A stretch of 64,000 bases of DNA from Saccharothrix obliqua. GTDB taxonomy: Bacteria; Actinomycetota; Actinomycetes; Mycobacteriales; Pseudonocardiaceae. Numbering within the stretch: the first letter of the stretch is position 1; each line of letters opens with the position of its first letter. The stretch spans positions 496,001 through 560,000 of the forward strand of contig NZ_JAHXGQ010000002.1 in assembly GCF_019375475.1 (NCBI RefSeq), read 5' to 3'. The position numbers were made by a program, and so were the translations under genes. Below the pieces are notes generated by a model that ran no database searches, was not told the origin of the DNA, and saw nothing but the letters and a program-made list of their open reading frames with translations. Below, piece after piece: positions 18,761-29,038 of the stretch.

Positions 18761-19356
18761 GCCCCGCTCCTTCCCGGTCCGGCCGACCACGCGTCGAGCG
18801 GCACCGTCCGCGCGCCGTAGACGCGGCGCATGAACCGGAACACGTCGTCACCGGACAGGTGCAGGCTCGTCGTGCAATCGGTCAACACCGTGACGTGGAA
18901 GCCCTTCTGGAACGCGGTGCGCGCCGTGGAGTCGACGCAGACGTCGGCGTACACACCCGCGAGCACCACGTGCTCCACGGCACGCGACCGCAGGTGCGAC
19001 TCGAACCCCTCGGCCAGGAACGCGTCGAAGCACGCCAGTTTGGTGAACACGTGCTCGTCCGCCGCCGGCGTCACACCGCGGAACTCCGCGCCCCAACTGC
19101 CGTCACGGCACTTGGGCGCCTTGCCCAGCGCCGCGTCGCGGGCACGCCAACTCGCACCCTGGTGCACCATGTCGCCGACGAACCGGACGAACACCACCTC
19201 GGTCCCGTTCGCCCGCGCCACGTCCACCGCACGCGCCGCGCGCGTCGTCACCGCGGCCAGGTCCTCGGGCGTCGCGCCGTGCCGACCGCGAACGACCTCC
19301 GGGGCGCAGAAGTCGTTCTGGAGGTCGACCACGACCAGGGCCGTGCCGGGCGTCAT
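18730..19356 (-). CDS. Isochorismatase-family hydrolase
   Basis: A 208-residue cysteine hydrolase. The catalytic triad is Asp11 in VVVDLQNDF, a Lys in the AFLAEGFESHL/FTKLACF region of the family, and the Cys in GVYADVCVDSTARTA. Members hydrolyse isochorismate, nicotinamide, N-carbamoyl compounds or biuret; the exact substrate cannot be told. ATG 19356 overlaps the stop of the upstream dehydrogenase-like gene (ATGA), and its own end overlaps the methyltransferase start, so the whole operon is translationally coupled. The C-terminal ~20 residues (AGPGRSGAWAASRAGSA) extend past the usual fold. Confidence 0.87.
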   Translation of the reverse strand: MTPGTALVVVDLQNDFCAPEVVRGRHGATPEDLAAVTTRAARAVDVARANGTEVVFVRFVGDMVHQGASWRARDAALGKAPKCRDGSWGAEFRGVTPAADEHVFTKLACFDAFLAEGFESHLRSRAVEHVVLAGVYADVCVDSTARTAFQKGFHVTVLTDCTTSLHLSGDDVFRFMRRVYGARTVPLDAWSAGPGRSGAWAASRAGSA

Positions 19357-20399
19357 CCGGCAACGGGCACGCCGTCGTGCCGCTCCAGCTCGATGAGGAG
19401 CACGTTCACCAACGCCTGGGTCGTGTGGTGACCACCGGTGTCGGGTGTGCGAATACCGTTGCGCGCCAACGCCGCCAACGCTTCCTCCACCTCCGCGACC
19501 GCGCCCGTGCAGCCGACGCGCTCCGCGACGGCCGCCGCCGCGCGCACCGTGGCGACGGGGTTGACCACGCCCTGCCCGGCGATGTCGTCGGCGGACCCGT
19601 GCACCGTCTGGTACTCGACCAACCCGGCCACGTCCGGGTGCAGGTAGGCGTTCTCGCCGCACCGGTCCTCCGGCCGCCGCGTGCCGAACCGGTGGAGCAG
19701 CACGGCGTGCATGATGTCGCCCCACTCGTTGCCGGCGACGATCAGCGTGCGCGGCAACGGTTCCCGCGCCAGCAGGTCCCGGTTGGCGGTGTCCGGCTGG
19801 CTCAACCGGACCGCGACGCCGTGCTCCGCCACGAACTCGCGCACCCACCGCTCGAACGCTCCGTCGAGCAGGTGGAACTTGTACGCCAGCACGACTTCCG
19901 CCGGTCCGGCCGGCCAGCGCTCGCGGGCGCGGCGCAACGCGAAGGACAACACGTCCCGCGTGACGTCGCGCCGGAACACCGTCGTGCGCTCGACCACGCC
20001 CGGCGAGTGCTCGTTCTCCCCGGCGTAGAAGCCCTGCGCCTGGTCGCGCACCACCATCAGCTCGCCGAGGACGTCGACCTTCACCGCGCGCAACCGCTCG
20101 CGGACCTGGTAGAGCGACTGCGCGTTGACCGCCGTGCGGAACACCACGTCCACGCCCCGGCGCACCAGCCCGCGGCAGAACTCCTCGTAGTGCTCGGCGT
20201 CCTCCCGCGTCCGCTCGCGCATCGCCGCGAGGTCCGCCTCGTCCCGCAGCGAGAAGTACGAGTGGTAGACCCGCGGCGAGCGCTCCACCGCGACCGCCAC
20301 CCCGTGCCGCGCGGCGAGCACTCCCAGCACCCGCTCGAAAACCGCCGCCAGCTCCGCTCCCGTGCCCCGCCCGACCGCCAGCCCGACGACCGCCCCCAC
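19353..20399 (-). CDS. Isocitrate/isopropylmalate dehydrogenase-like protein
   Basis: A 348-residue member of the beta-decarboxylating dehydrogenase fold. Recognisable family signatures are AYKFHLLDG (the Lys/Tyr region), AGNEWGDIMHAV and EYQTVHGSADDIAGQGVVNPVAT. The usual metal-binding pattern N..GDI.SD is changed to NEWGDIMHA, so one Asp ligand is missing and true IPMDH/ICDH activity is doubtful. GTG 20399 follows the EF-hand stop by 1 base. With isochorismatase and methyltransferase partners it may act on an unusual hydroxy acid; this is inference. It is not part of a leu operon. Confidence 0.8.
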   Translation of the reverse strand: MGAVVGLAVGRGTGAELAAVFERVLGVLAARHGVAVAVERSPRVYHSYFSLRDEADLAAMRERTREDAEHYEEFCRGLVRRGVDVVFRTAVNAQSLYQVRERLRAVKVDVLGELMVVRDQAQGFYAGENEHSPGVVERTTVFRRDVTRDVLSFALRRARERWPAGPAEVVLAYKFHLLDGAFERWVREFVAEHGVAVRLSQPDTANRDLLAREPLPRTLIVAGNEWGDIMHAVLLHRFGTRRPEDRCGENAYLHPDVAGLVEYQTVHGSADDIAGQGVVNPVATVRAAAAVAERVGCTGAVAEVEEALAALARNGIRTPDTGGHHTTQALVNVLLIELERHDGVPVAG

Positions 20400-20400
20400 G

Positions 20401-20934
20401 TCAGCGGACCGCTTCGCCGACGAGGCGGTCCCCCGCGATGCCGTCCTTGTCCGGTGCGTAGAACTCCACGATCGCCTGCCGCCACGCGTCGACCTCGACC
20501 AGGTCGGCGGCGGACGGGCCGAGCGCGTCGAACAACGCGTGGACGTTGGGCTCCGCGAACCCGATGGCCCGCATCAACGCCAGGAACCGGGGCCTTTCCA
20601 CCAGTCCGTCGCCGTCCGGGTCGCCCAGCCGGGACAGGGCGTCCGCGAACACCGCCACGGTCGCGTCGAACCGCTCCGGCGACAGCACGCAGGCGCGGAA
20701 CTCGGCCCACGTCACCTCGCCGTCGCCGTCCGCGTCCAGCGTGGCGAGCAGAACGTCCCAGTAGCCCCGGAACGCCGCGACCACCGCCTGCTTGTCCTCC
20801 TCGGGTGAGCCGTCGGCGACCGCCACCACCCGCCCCGCCATCAACTCGAAGTCCTCCTGGTCCAACCTCCCCGTGCCGTTCGCGTCGAACAGGGAGAAGA
20901 CCAAAGAAACGCGCTCGACAGCGGCATCCCGCAT
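20401..20934 (-). CDS. EF-hand calcium-binding protein
   Basis: A 177-residue calexcitin/CabD-like protein with EF loops DANGTGRLDQED (17-28), DADGDGEVTWAE (around 66-77) and a weaker DPDGDGLVERPR whose last position is Arg instead of Glu; a fourth helix-loop is degenerate. Two loops should bind Ca2+. It is the first gene of the operon 17888-20934 and its stop is one base before the start of the dehydrogenase-like gene. A cytosolic Ca2+ sensor or buffer co-expressed with small-molecule enzymes is unusual. Similar proteins are known in Streptomyces, but not with this gene set to my knowledge. Confidence 0.88.
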   Translation of the reverse strand: MRDAAVERVSLVFSLFDANGTGRLDQEDFELMAGRVVAVADGSPEEDKQAVVAAFRGYWDVLLATLDADGDGEVTWAEFRACVLSPERFDATVAVFADALSRLGDPDGDGLVERPRFLALMRAIGFAEPNVHALFDALGPSAADLVEVDAWRQAIVEFYAPDKDGIAGDRLVGEAVR

Positions 20935-21092
20935 CTCCGACCAACCTTTCGAGGCACACCGGACGACAGAGCCGACCGTAGGCGACCGACGACAGCCGGT
21001 GCTCCTCGTTCACCCGAAAGGAGTTGATTCCCGCTCGGCACGCATAGCGGATCGCGCCGGGAAGCCGCCCCAGTGCGGTGAAGGCGGAAACG

Positions 21093-21124
21093 GTGGCCGG
21101 GCACGGGTTTCCGCGCCCGACCAC
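21093..21124 (-). terminator. gdhA terminator hairpin
   Basis: GTGGCCGGGCACGG (21093-21106) pairs with CCGCGCCCGACCAC (21111-21124) at 12 of 14 positions around a 4-base loop. It lies 10 bp beyond the gdhA stop on the minus strand. Confidence 0.65.
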
Positions 21125-21134
21125 GCGCCGCGCG

Positions 21135-22991
<1,857 letters not shown>

Positions 22992-24248
22992 ATGTCAAAG
23001 AAATCACAGGTCCCACCCGCTCCGGGTGGCACCCGCGGGCACCCGCCCGACCCCGCCGGGTTACCGCCCTCCCAGCCGGTGCGGCCACCGGCGGAGGTCG
23101 ACGTGTCGCCACGCGCGAGCGCGCTGATCTCCCTCGCGGAGCACGCCGCGGGCCGGCTGAGCTACGCGGTGCGCGCCGTCCCGGACCAGGAGGCGCTGGT
23201 GTACAGCCTCCTGCTGCGCGACGTGCTCAGCTCCGCCCGGCTGTCCGGGCACACGGTCTCGCCGATCGAGACGTGGAAGGCGGCGTTGATCGCGCACCAC
23301 CCGCGTGGCGCCGGCGGGCGCGCCCGCGCGGACGTGGACGCCGCCACGGGGGACGACCCGCTGTCGCGGTTCGTCCGCGCGGCCCGGTTGCTCGCCGACG
23401 AGATCGCCGAGGGCGAGCCCGCCGACGCCGCCCTGCTGGGCCGGGTGAGCGCGGTGCTGACCGGGCACGAGCCGGGGTCGACGGGCGACGGGTTGCGCCG
23501 CACGGAGAGCGTGCTCACCGCCGGTCCCGACGGTCCGCCCTATGCCCGCGCCACGCCCCCGGACCAGTTGCCGTCGGCGCTCGCGGCGTGGGACGAGTGG
23601 CTGGCGGGCCCGTTCGAGGGACCGCGGCTGGCGAGGATCGCGGTGGGGCACGCGGTGCTGGAGCTGAACCAGCCCTACCCGGTGGCCAACGGGCACGTGA
23701 CCCGGCTGTTCACGACGGCGGAGCTGGTGCGCCGCGGCCTGGTGGACGTGCCGGTGCTGTCCCTGTCGCCCTGGCTGGACGACCACGGCGAGGAGTACCA
23801 CCGCCGCCTGCTGAGGGTCGCCGAGCACGGCGAGTGGTCGGCGTGGGTGGAGTTCTTCGCGCGCGGAGTCCAGGAACAGGCGTTGGCGACCATCGAACTC
23901 ATCCACGCCCAGGCCGAACTCCGCGAGGAGCTGGCCAGATCCGTCAGCGGCCCGCCGTCGCTGCGCAAGGTGCTCGACGCGCTGCCCACCGCGCCGGTGA
24001 CCAGCATCCAGGCACTGGTCGACCTGCACGGCCTCTACGAGCGGACCGCCGCGCAGATCACCCGCGACCTGGAGCGGCAGGGCACGTTGCGCGCCCTGGT
24101 CGAACGCCCGTTCCGGATCTTCGTCTGCGACCGCGCGATGGACGTCCTGTCCCTGCAACGCGCCGCCGTCACCGAGCACGTCCGGGACGCCTTCCGGCCG
24201 CCTGCCGACCCGCCGTCGACCGCACCGCCCGAGGAAACGACACCATGA
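22992..24248 (+). CDS. Fic-domain protein with degenerate active site
   Basis: A 418-residue Fic/DOC-fold protein. It has a Pro-rich N-terminus, an N-terminal helical domain (SLLLRDVLSSARLSGHTVSP resembles the Fic_N inhibitory helix region), the Fic core and a C-terminal winged-helix-like part. The catalytic loop that should be HPFxxGNGRxxR reads QPYPVANGHVTR at 227-238: His becomes Gln227, the first Gly becomes Ala232 and Arg becomes His235, while the final Arg238 is kept. AMPylation is therefore unlikely. It may have become a binder or use a different chemistry. No strong ribosome-binding site precedes ATG 22992. The stop overlaps a small Arg-rich ORF. Confidence 0.82.
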   Translation: MSKKSQVPPAPGGTRGHPPDPAGLPPSQPVRPPAEVDVSPRASALISLAEHAAGRLSYAVRAVPDQEALVYSLLLRDVLSSARLSGHTVSPIETWKAALIAHHPRGAGGRARADVDAATGDDPLSRFVRAARLLADEIAEGEPADAALLGRVSAVLTGHEPGSTGDGLRRTESVLTAGPDGPPYARATPPDQLPSALAAWDEWLAGPFEGPRLARIAVGHAVLELNQPYPVANGHVTRLFTTAELVRRGLVDVPVLSLSPWLDDHGEEYHRRLLRVAEHGEWSAWVEFFARGVQEQALATIELIHAQAELREELARSVSGPPSLRKVLDALPTAPVTSIQALVDLHGLYERTAAQITRDLERQGTLRALVERPFRIFVCDRAMDVLSLQRAAVTEHVRDAFRPPADPPSTAPPEETTP

Positions 24249-24448
24249 CCGCGCCACGTCACCGCCGTCCCCGTTCCTGCCGCACCACGCGTCGCGGCCG
24301 GGTCCTCTCCCGCCCCCGCCCGCCCCGGCGGCCCGCGACGCCGCGCCGACGCCGCTGGGGTGCGCTGCCCCGCGTGCGACCGCTGCTGCACGGCGCGGTG
24401 GGCTCAGCGCTCACCCGCCTGATCCGGTGGCTGCGTGGCCACGGGTGA
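24245..24448 (+). CDS. Arg-rich small ORF coupled to the Fic gene
   Basis: A possible 67-residue protein starting inside the Fic stop codon (ATGA), with GAGGAA nine bases upstream. The first ~45 residues are Arg/Pro-rich (about 40% Arg), the rest is amphipathic (LLHGAVGSALTRLIRWLRGHG). The gene overlaps the convergent 24404-25495 gene by 45 bp. It could be a nucleic-acid or membrane-binding partner or antitoxin of the Fic protein, or a non-functional open frame in GC-rich DNA. The coupling and ribosome-binding site argue for translation. Confidence 0.4.
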   Translation: MTAPRHRRPRSCRTTRRGRVLSRPRPPRRPATPRRRRWGALPRVRPLLHGAVGSALTRLIRWLRGHG

Positions 24449-25495
24449 GCGCGTCGCGTCCGGGCCGCGGAAGCGGTCCGGACGCGCCGGCGGCAGGTCC
24501 GCGCCGGGTTCCCGGCCGAGCAGCAGCCGCAGGCGTTCGGCGGCCGGCTCGTCGTGGTCGACCAGCAACGCCAGCGCGTCGAACCACCGCCGCCGGGCGG
24601 ACCGCGGCTCGCCCGCGGACCACAGGGCCCGGCCGACCCACTCCAGCACGACGGCCTGCTCACCGGGCGGGAAGTCCGGCCACGCCCGCACCACCTTCTC
24701 CGCGCGCAGCAACGACTCCGCGGCCGGTTCCACGCGGCCGTACGCCAGCAACGCGCTGCCTTTCGCCGCCAGCACGCGCACCAACCCGGCCCGCGCGTGC
24801 GGCTCCTGGCCCTGGTGCAGCGATTCCAAGCGCTCGTAACACCCGAGTTCGCGATCACCACGCCGCCGGGCGGCGAACATGTCGGCACGCCGCCACAGCA
24901 CCGCCGCCATCCCGGGCCGGTCGCCCAGCCGCCGCCACACCTCCCACTCCGCCGCCGCCACCTCCTCGGCCTTCGCGAGGTCGCCGTGCCGCTCGGCCCA
25001 CTCCGACGCCGACCGCAGCAGACCGGCCAGCGCACGGGGGTCGCGCACCGCCGCGGCCGCCGCCGCGCCCGCGTCGCCCACCGCGTCGGCGACCGCGGAG
25101 TCGACGCCGACGATGCCCGCCCAGGCCCACAACCGCGTGGCCAGCGCGACCGCCGCCGCCGGCACGCCCAGCGCCACGGCCAGCCGCAGCACCGGCACGG
25201 CGATCGCGATCTCCTCGCGCCCCGGTCCCGGCAACGCGGCGGCGGCGCGCTCGACCAGCGCGCGCACGCGTGGCGGGTCCAGTTCCGGTGCCGGTGCGGG
25301 TGCGCGCGCGAGCCAGCCGTCCGAGCGCCACCGCGGCTCACCACCCGGCGGTAACAGCTCGTGGGCGGGCACACCGGACAGCGTGGCGACGTCCCGGTTG
25401 GTGACCTGCGCCACCACGCCCGGCGGCAGGGCGGTAACATCGAGAAGCGTGAACAGCGCGGACAGGTCGTCGGCTTCGGCCCGTGCCTGATTCAC
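24404..25495 (-). CDS. Alpha-helical TPR-like protein of unknown function
   Basis: A 363-residue protein made mostly of Ala/Arg/Glu-rich helical pairs resembling tetratricopeptide repeats (for example ALAGLLRSASEWAERHGDLAKAEEV and GRVEPAAESLLRAEKVVRAW). The N-terminal ~60 residues (LSALFTLLDVTALPPGVVAQVTNRDVA) look like the substrate-recognition end of regulators that follow an XRE domain, but no helix-turn-helix is present. GTG 25495 has GAGGGAG upstream. It may be a scaffold or a decayed regulator. Neighbours give no clear context. Confidence 0.7.
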   Translation of the reverse strand: MNQARAEADDLSALFTLLDVTALPPGVVAQVTNRDVATLSGVPAHELLPPGGEPRWRSDGWLARAPAPAPELDPPRVRALVERAAAALPGPGREEIAIAVPVLRLAVALGVPAAAVALATRLWAWAGIVGVDSAVADAVGDAGAAAAAAVRDPRALAGLLRSASEWAERHGDLAKAEEVAAAEWEVWRRLGDRPGMAAVLWRRADMFAARRRGDRELGCYERLESLHQGQEPHARAGLVRVLAAKGSALLAYGRVEPAAESLLRAEKVVRAWPDFPPGEQAVVLEWVGRALWSAGEPRSARRRWFDALALLVDHDEPAAERLRLLLGREPGADLPPARPDRFRGPDATRSPVATQPPDQAGER

Positions 25496-25801
25496 CGGCT
25501 ACAACTCCCTCGTCGGTCGTCCCACCACGCCCTTGGGCCGGTCCGGTGGCCGCCTCCACGTCGCGACGCGACCCCTGATCATTCCGCGCCGGCACCGCGT
25601 GCGGAGCCCCCCGGACCGTCATCCCCGGCCGCGTGGCCGGGATGTACCCGATCGGCGGTACGGGGTCGGACGCACCCAAGCAAGATCATCATCGCTAGTC
25701 AACCACCCGGGTGGCACGGTCCCACAGCCGGCCGAACCGGGCCCGGCGAACCGTGACCGCGCCACCCACCGCCAGTCCGAAGTGGACGGTGGTTGAGCGC
25801 C
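25496..25801. other. 306-bp intergenic region with a perfect 12-bp palindrome
   Basis: No gene is evident. It is the upstream region of the TPR-like gene and the downstream region of the LysR gene. CCACCCGGGTGG at 25703-25714 is a perfect palindrome that could be an operator. Confidence 0.4.
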
Positions 25802-26689
25802 TCACCGCCGGGTTCCGCCCCAGTCCCAGCCGGTGAGCGCGGCACGCATGGAGCGGGCGGCGGTGGGCGGGCGGCTGTCGGCGTTCCAGTACAGCGTGAC
25901 CACGCGACGGCAGTCGGGGCTGTCGACGGCGATCCACTCGACGGGCGAGGGCGCCGGGCCGCGGCGGGCGAACGCGGGCACCAGGCCGATGCCGAGCCCC
26001 GCGCCGATCAGGTCCGCGATGGCGCTGGGCTCGTCGCTCTCGCAGACGATCCGCGGCGTGCGACCACGCGCGGCGAAGAGCCGGTCGAGCAGCCGACGCG
26101 TCCAGTGCCCCTCGCGCGCGGTGACGAAGGGCTCGTCGGCGAGTTCGTCGACGCTCACCACCGCGCGACCGGCCAGCGGGTGGTCACGTGGCGCGCCCAC
26201 CCCGACGGGCTCTTCGAACAGCCGCGCCGAACCCAGGCCGTCCGCGCCGATCGGCTGCGAGGCGACGCACAGGTCGACGTCCCGCGCCCGCAGGCGACGC
26301 GCCATGTCCTCGGCGGGCGACCAGTGGAGTTCGACCTCGACGGCGGGGTGGTCCCGCTTGTAGGCCGCCAGCGGACCGGTGAGGGTCAGGAAGGTCTCCG
26401 ACGCCAGCCGCACGACGCCCGCCCCACCGCCGGCGGCCTCGGCGACGGCACGCCGTCCCGCGTCGAGTTCGCCGAGCGCGCGTTCGACGTGGTCGCGGAA
26501 GAGCCGGCCCGCGTCGTTCAGCCGCAGCCGGCCACCGCGGTCGAACAGCGGCGCGCCCAGCTCGCCCTCCAACCGGGCGATGGTGCGGCTCAGCGACGGC
26601 TGGGCGACGCGCAGCTCCTCGGCCGCCCGGCTGAGGTGCTCCAGCCTGGCCACCGCCAGGAACTGCCGGAGCGTGTTCAGCTCCACCAT
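25802..26689 (-). CDS. LysR-family transcriptional regulator
   Basis: A 295-residue LysR regulator. The N-terminal winged helix reads LNTLRQFLAVARLEHLSRAAEELRVAQPSLSRTIARLEGELGAPLFDR, and the effector domain opens at VVRLASETFLTL and contains IADLIGAGLGIGLVPAF. ATG 26689 has GGAGAG just upstream. It is divergent from a membrane protein/multicopper oxidase operon across a 103-bp AT-rich gap containing CAATATTG, so it probably controls that operon and itself. The effector is unknown. Confidence 0.93.
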   Translation of the reverse strand: MVELNTLRQFLAVARLEHLSRAAEELRVAQPSLSRTIARLEGELGAPLFDRGGRLRLNDAGRLFRDHVERALGELDAGRRAVAEAAGGGAGVVRLASETFLTLTGPLAAYKRDHPAVEVELHWSPAEDMARRLRARDVDLCVASQPIGADGLGSARLFEEPVGVGAPRDHPLAGRAVVSVDELADEPFVTAREGHWTRRLLDRLFAARGRTPRIVCESDEPSAIADLIGAGLGIGLVPAFARRGPAPSPVEWIAVDSPDCRRVVTLYWNADSRPPTAARSMRAALTGWDWGGTRR

Positions 26690-26713
26690 GCCTCTCCGGT
26701 CATAGCGTCATAG

Positions 26714-26721
26714 CAATATTG
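26714..26721. promoter_or_regulatory. Candidate LysR operator
   Basis: CAATATTG at 26714-26721 is a perfect palindrome in an unusually AT-rich island between the divergent LysR gene (start 26689) and the plus-strand operon (start 26793). Nearby CATAGCGTCATAGC is a direct repeat (CATAGC). This is a reasonable LysR binding site by position. Confidence 0.5.
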
Positions 26722-26792
26722 ATCTTAGCCAGGATAACCCGCCGGACATAGGTTCGTGGTCGTCGGATTTCACCAACGAGGGGGGACGGCTC

Positions 26793-27224
26793 ATGGTCAC
26801 GAGCAGCCTCGGGTCATCCGCCGCACAACGCACCGGACCGGTCGGCTGGGTTCTCCGGGCCGTGGTCAGCGCGCACGCGGTGGCGATCGTCGGCCAACCG
26901 GTGTTCGCCGGGGTGTACTTGACCGGCGACTTCGACGGGCTGAGCCGGCACGCGGTCGGCGCGGACGTGGTCACCTCCATCGGCTACCTCCAGCTGATCG
27001 CGGCGGTCGCCGTCTGGGTCCGGCTGCGCCGGGTCGGTCCGTTCCTGTCGACCGCGGCGGTGGTGGTGGCGGAGACGGTGCAGTATTTCGCCGGTTTGGC
27101 CGGTGCGTTGTGGTTGCACGTCCCGTTGGGCGTGATGACCGTCGCCGCGCTTGTCGTGCAGTTCATCGCCGTGTGGCGGCAGCCCCTCCGGCGCGTGCGC
27201 GAGGAGGCCCGTGATGCGCGGTGA
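26793..27224 (+). CDS. Four-helix membrane protein
   Basis: A 143-residue protein with about four hydrophobic helices (WVLRAVVSAHAVAIVGQPVF, VVTSIGYLQLIAAVAVWV, STAAVVVAETVQYFAGLAG, VPLGVMTVAALVVQFIAVW). His and Tyr residues near helix ends could bind haem or copper. It overlaps the multicopper oxidase start by 11 bp and is probably its membrane partner (inference). ATG 26793 follows GAGGGGGGACGGCTC. Divergent from the LysR gene. Confidence 0.8.
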   Translation: MVTSSLGSSAAQRTGPVGWVLRAVVSAHAVAIVGQPVFAGVYLTGDFDGLSRHAVGADVVTSIGYLQLIAAVAVWVRLRRVGPFLSTAAVVVAETVQYFAGLAGALWLHVPLGVMTVAALVVQFIAVWRQPLRRVREEARDAR

Positions 27225-28767
27225 AGACCTGACCAGGCGGCGGGTGCTGGGCATCGGCGGCGCGCTGGGCCTGATGGCCGCCACCGGGCTGGCCGCCGCG
27301 GGCGGGATGGCACGTCGACCGCCGACGACCGGCGCGGAGCTGCGCAGCGCCGTGCCGCTGCCGCCGCCGTTCCGGGTGCCGCTGCCGGTGCCGCCGGTGC
27401 TGGCGCCGGTCGGCGCCGACCGCTACGAGATCACCCAGCGCGCGACGACCGCCGAGATCCTGCCCGGCGTCAGGACTCCACTGTGGACGTACGGGGGAGC
27501 CTTCCCCGGACCGACGATCGAGTCGCGTCGCGGCCGGCCGATCACCGTGACGCACCACAACGAACTACCCGTGCCGACCGTCGTGCACCTGCACGGCGGG
27601 CGAACGCCGGCAGCTTCCGACGGGTACCCGACCGACCTCGTGCTGCCCCGCGATTGGCACGCCGGGCACGGTATGCACGACCCGCGTGCCGTGGTGACCG
27701 AGCGGACCCGGGAGTACACGTTCCCGATGGACCAGCGGTCGGCACTGCTGTGGTACCACGACCACCGGATGGACTTCACCGCACCGGCGATCTGGCGCGG
27801 CCTGGCCGGGCTGCACATCGTCCGCGACGACGCCGAGGACGCCCTCGGCCTGCCCGCGGGTCCGCGCGAGCTGCCGCTGATGATCGCCGACCGGGCGTTC
27901 GCCGCCGACGGCGCTTTCGCCTACCCGTCCCTCGACCCGACCCTGCGAGAGCTTCCGGGCGTGCACGAGCCCTACGTCGCGGGCGTCCTCGGGGACGTGA
28001 TCCTGGTCAACGGCGCTCCGTGGCCCGTGCACGAGGTCGACGCGGCCCGCTACCGGCTGCGCCTCCTCAACGCCTCCAACGCCCGGCACTACGAACTCGA
28101 AGCGGTCACCGAGGACGGTCGGCGGCTCGACCTCGTCCAGGTCGGGGCCGACCAGGGCCTGCTGGCCGGGCCGGTCACCCACCGGGTGCTGCCGATCGCG
28201 CCGGCCGAGCGCTACGACGTGGTCGTCGACTTCGCGGACGTCCCGGTCGGCAGCCGCGTCGTGCTCGTCAACCGGCTCGGCGTCGACCGCACGCGGGACG
28301 TGATGGCGTTCCGCGTCGCGCGCCGGGCCGCCGACGACAGCCGCGTCCCGCCCGTGCTCGCGACGGACCTGCCGACCTGGCGGCGGGAGGACGCCGTCAC
28401 CGTCCGCGACTTCGCCTTCCGCGCGGGCCGCGTGCACGGCCGCCACGGGTGGCTGATCGGTGGCCTGCCCTTCGACCCCGCCCGCACCGACGTGACCACG
28501 AACCTCGGCGACGTCGAGGTGTGGCGGCTGGTGGCCGACGTGCACCACCCCGTCCACCTCCACCTGGTCGGCTTCCGGGTCCTCTCCCGCGGCGGCCGGC
28601 CACCGCTGCCCCACGACGCCGGCCTGAAGGACACCGTGTCGTTGCGGCCCGGCGAATCTGCGGAGATCATCACGCGCTTCGACGGCTATCGCGGTCGCTA
28701 CCTCTTCCACTGCCACAACGCCGAGCACGAGGACATGGCGATGATGGCCAACCTGGAGGTCGTCTAG
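27214..28767 (+). CDS. Tat-exported multicopper oxidase
   Basis: A 517-residue three-domain multicopper oxidase. The Tat signal is TRRRVLGIGGALGLMAATG. Copper motifs are all present: HLHGG (~125), WYHDH, HPVHLHLVGF and HCHNAEHEDMAMM, giving the type 1 and trinuclear type 2/3 sites; the Met-rich tail after HCHNAEH resembles CotA/CueO-type metallo-oxidases and bilirubin-oxidase relatives. It would oxidise phenols or metal ions outside the cell using O2. ATG 27214 has GAGGAGG at 27201-27207 and lies within the upstream gene's end. Confidence 0.93.
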   Translation: MRGEDLTRRRVLGIGGALGLMAATGLAAAGGMARRPPTTGAELRSAVPLPPPFRVPLPVPPVLAPVGADRYEITQRATTAEILPGVRTPLWTYGGAFPGPTIESRRGRPITVTHHNELPVPTVVHLHGGRTPAASDGYPTDLVLPRDWHAGHGMHDPRAVVTERTREYTFPMDQRSALLWYHDHRMDFTAPAIWRGLAGLHIVRDDAEDALGLPAGPRELPLMIADRAFAADGAFAYPSLDPTLRELPGVHEPYVAGVLGDVILVNGAPWPVHEVDAARYRLRLLNASNARHYELEAVTEDGRRLDLVQVGADQGLLAGPVTHRVLPIAPAERYDVVVDFADVPVGSRVVLVNRLGVDRTRDVMAFRVARRAADDSRVPPVLATDLPTWRREDAVTVRDFAFRAGRVHGRHGWLIGGLPFDPARTDVTTNLGDVEVWRLVADVHHPVHLHLVGFRVLSRGGRPPLPHDAGLKDTVSLRPGESAEIITRFDGYRGRYLFHCHNAEHEDMAMMANLEVV

Positions 28768-29038
28768 GACGGCTCCACGCGGACGATCCCGGGCTGCTCC
28801 GCCCCGGCGGGTGACCCTCGTCAGCGTGGCCGCGTCCGGATGATCTCGCGGGTTCGCGGTTCGTGCGCTTGCCTGGTGGCAGGAGCGCCCGGAAGGAGCA
28901 CCGCACGGTCAACACCTCGACGTCACCAAGGACAGCAGCGGCGACGCAAAACCGGGCTACGCCGGGAAGGAGCAGCCCGTCGCGTGGTGCGGCCCCGCGG
29001 TGAGCGAGCCGAGAAGTCACAACCGGGAAGGCACTCGA

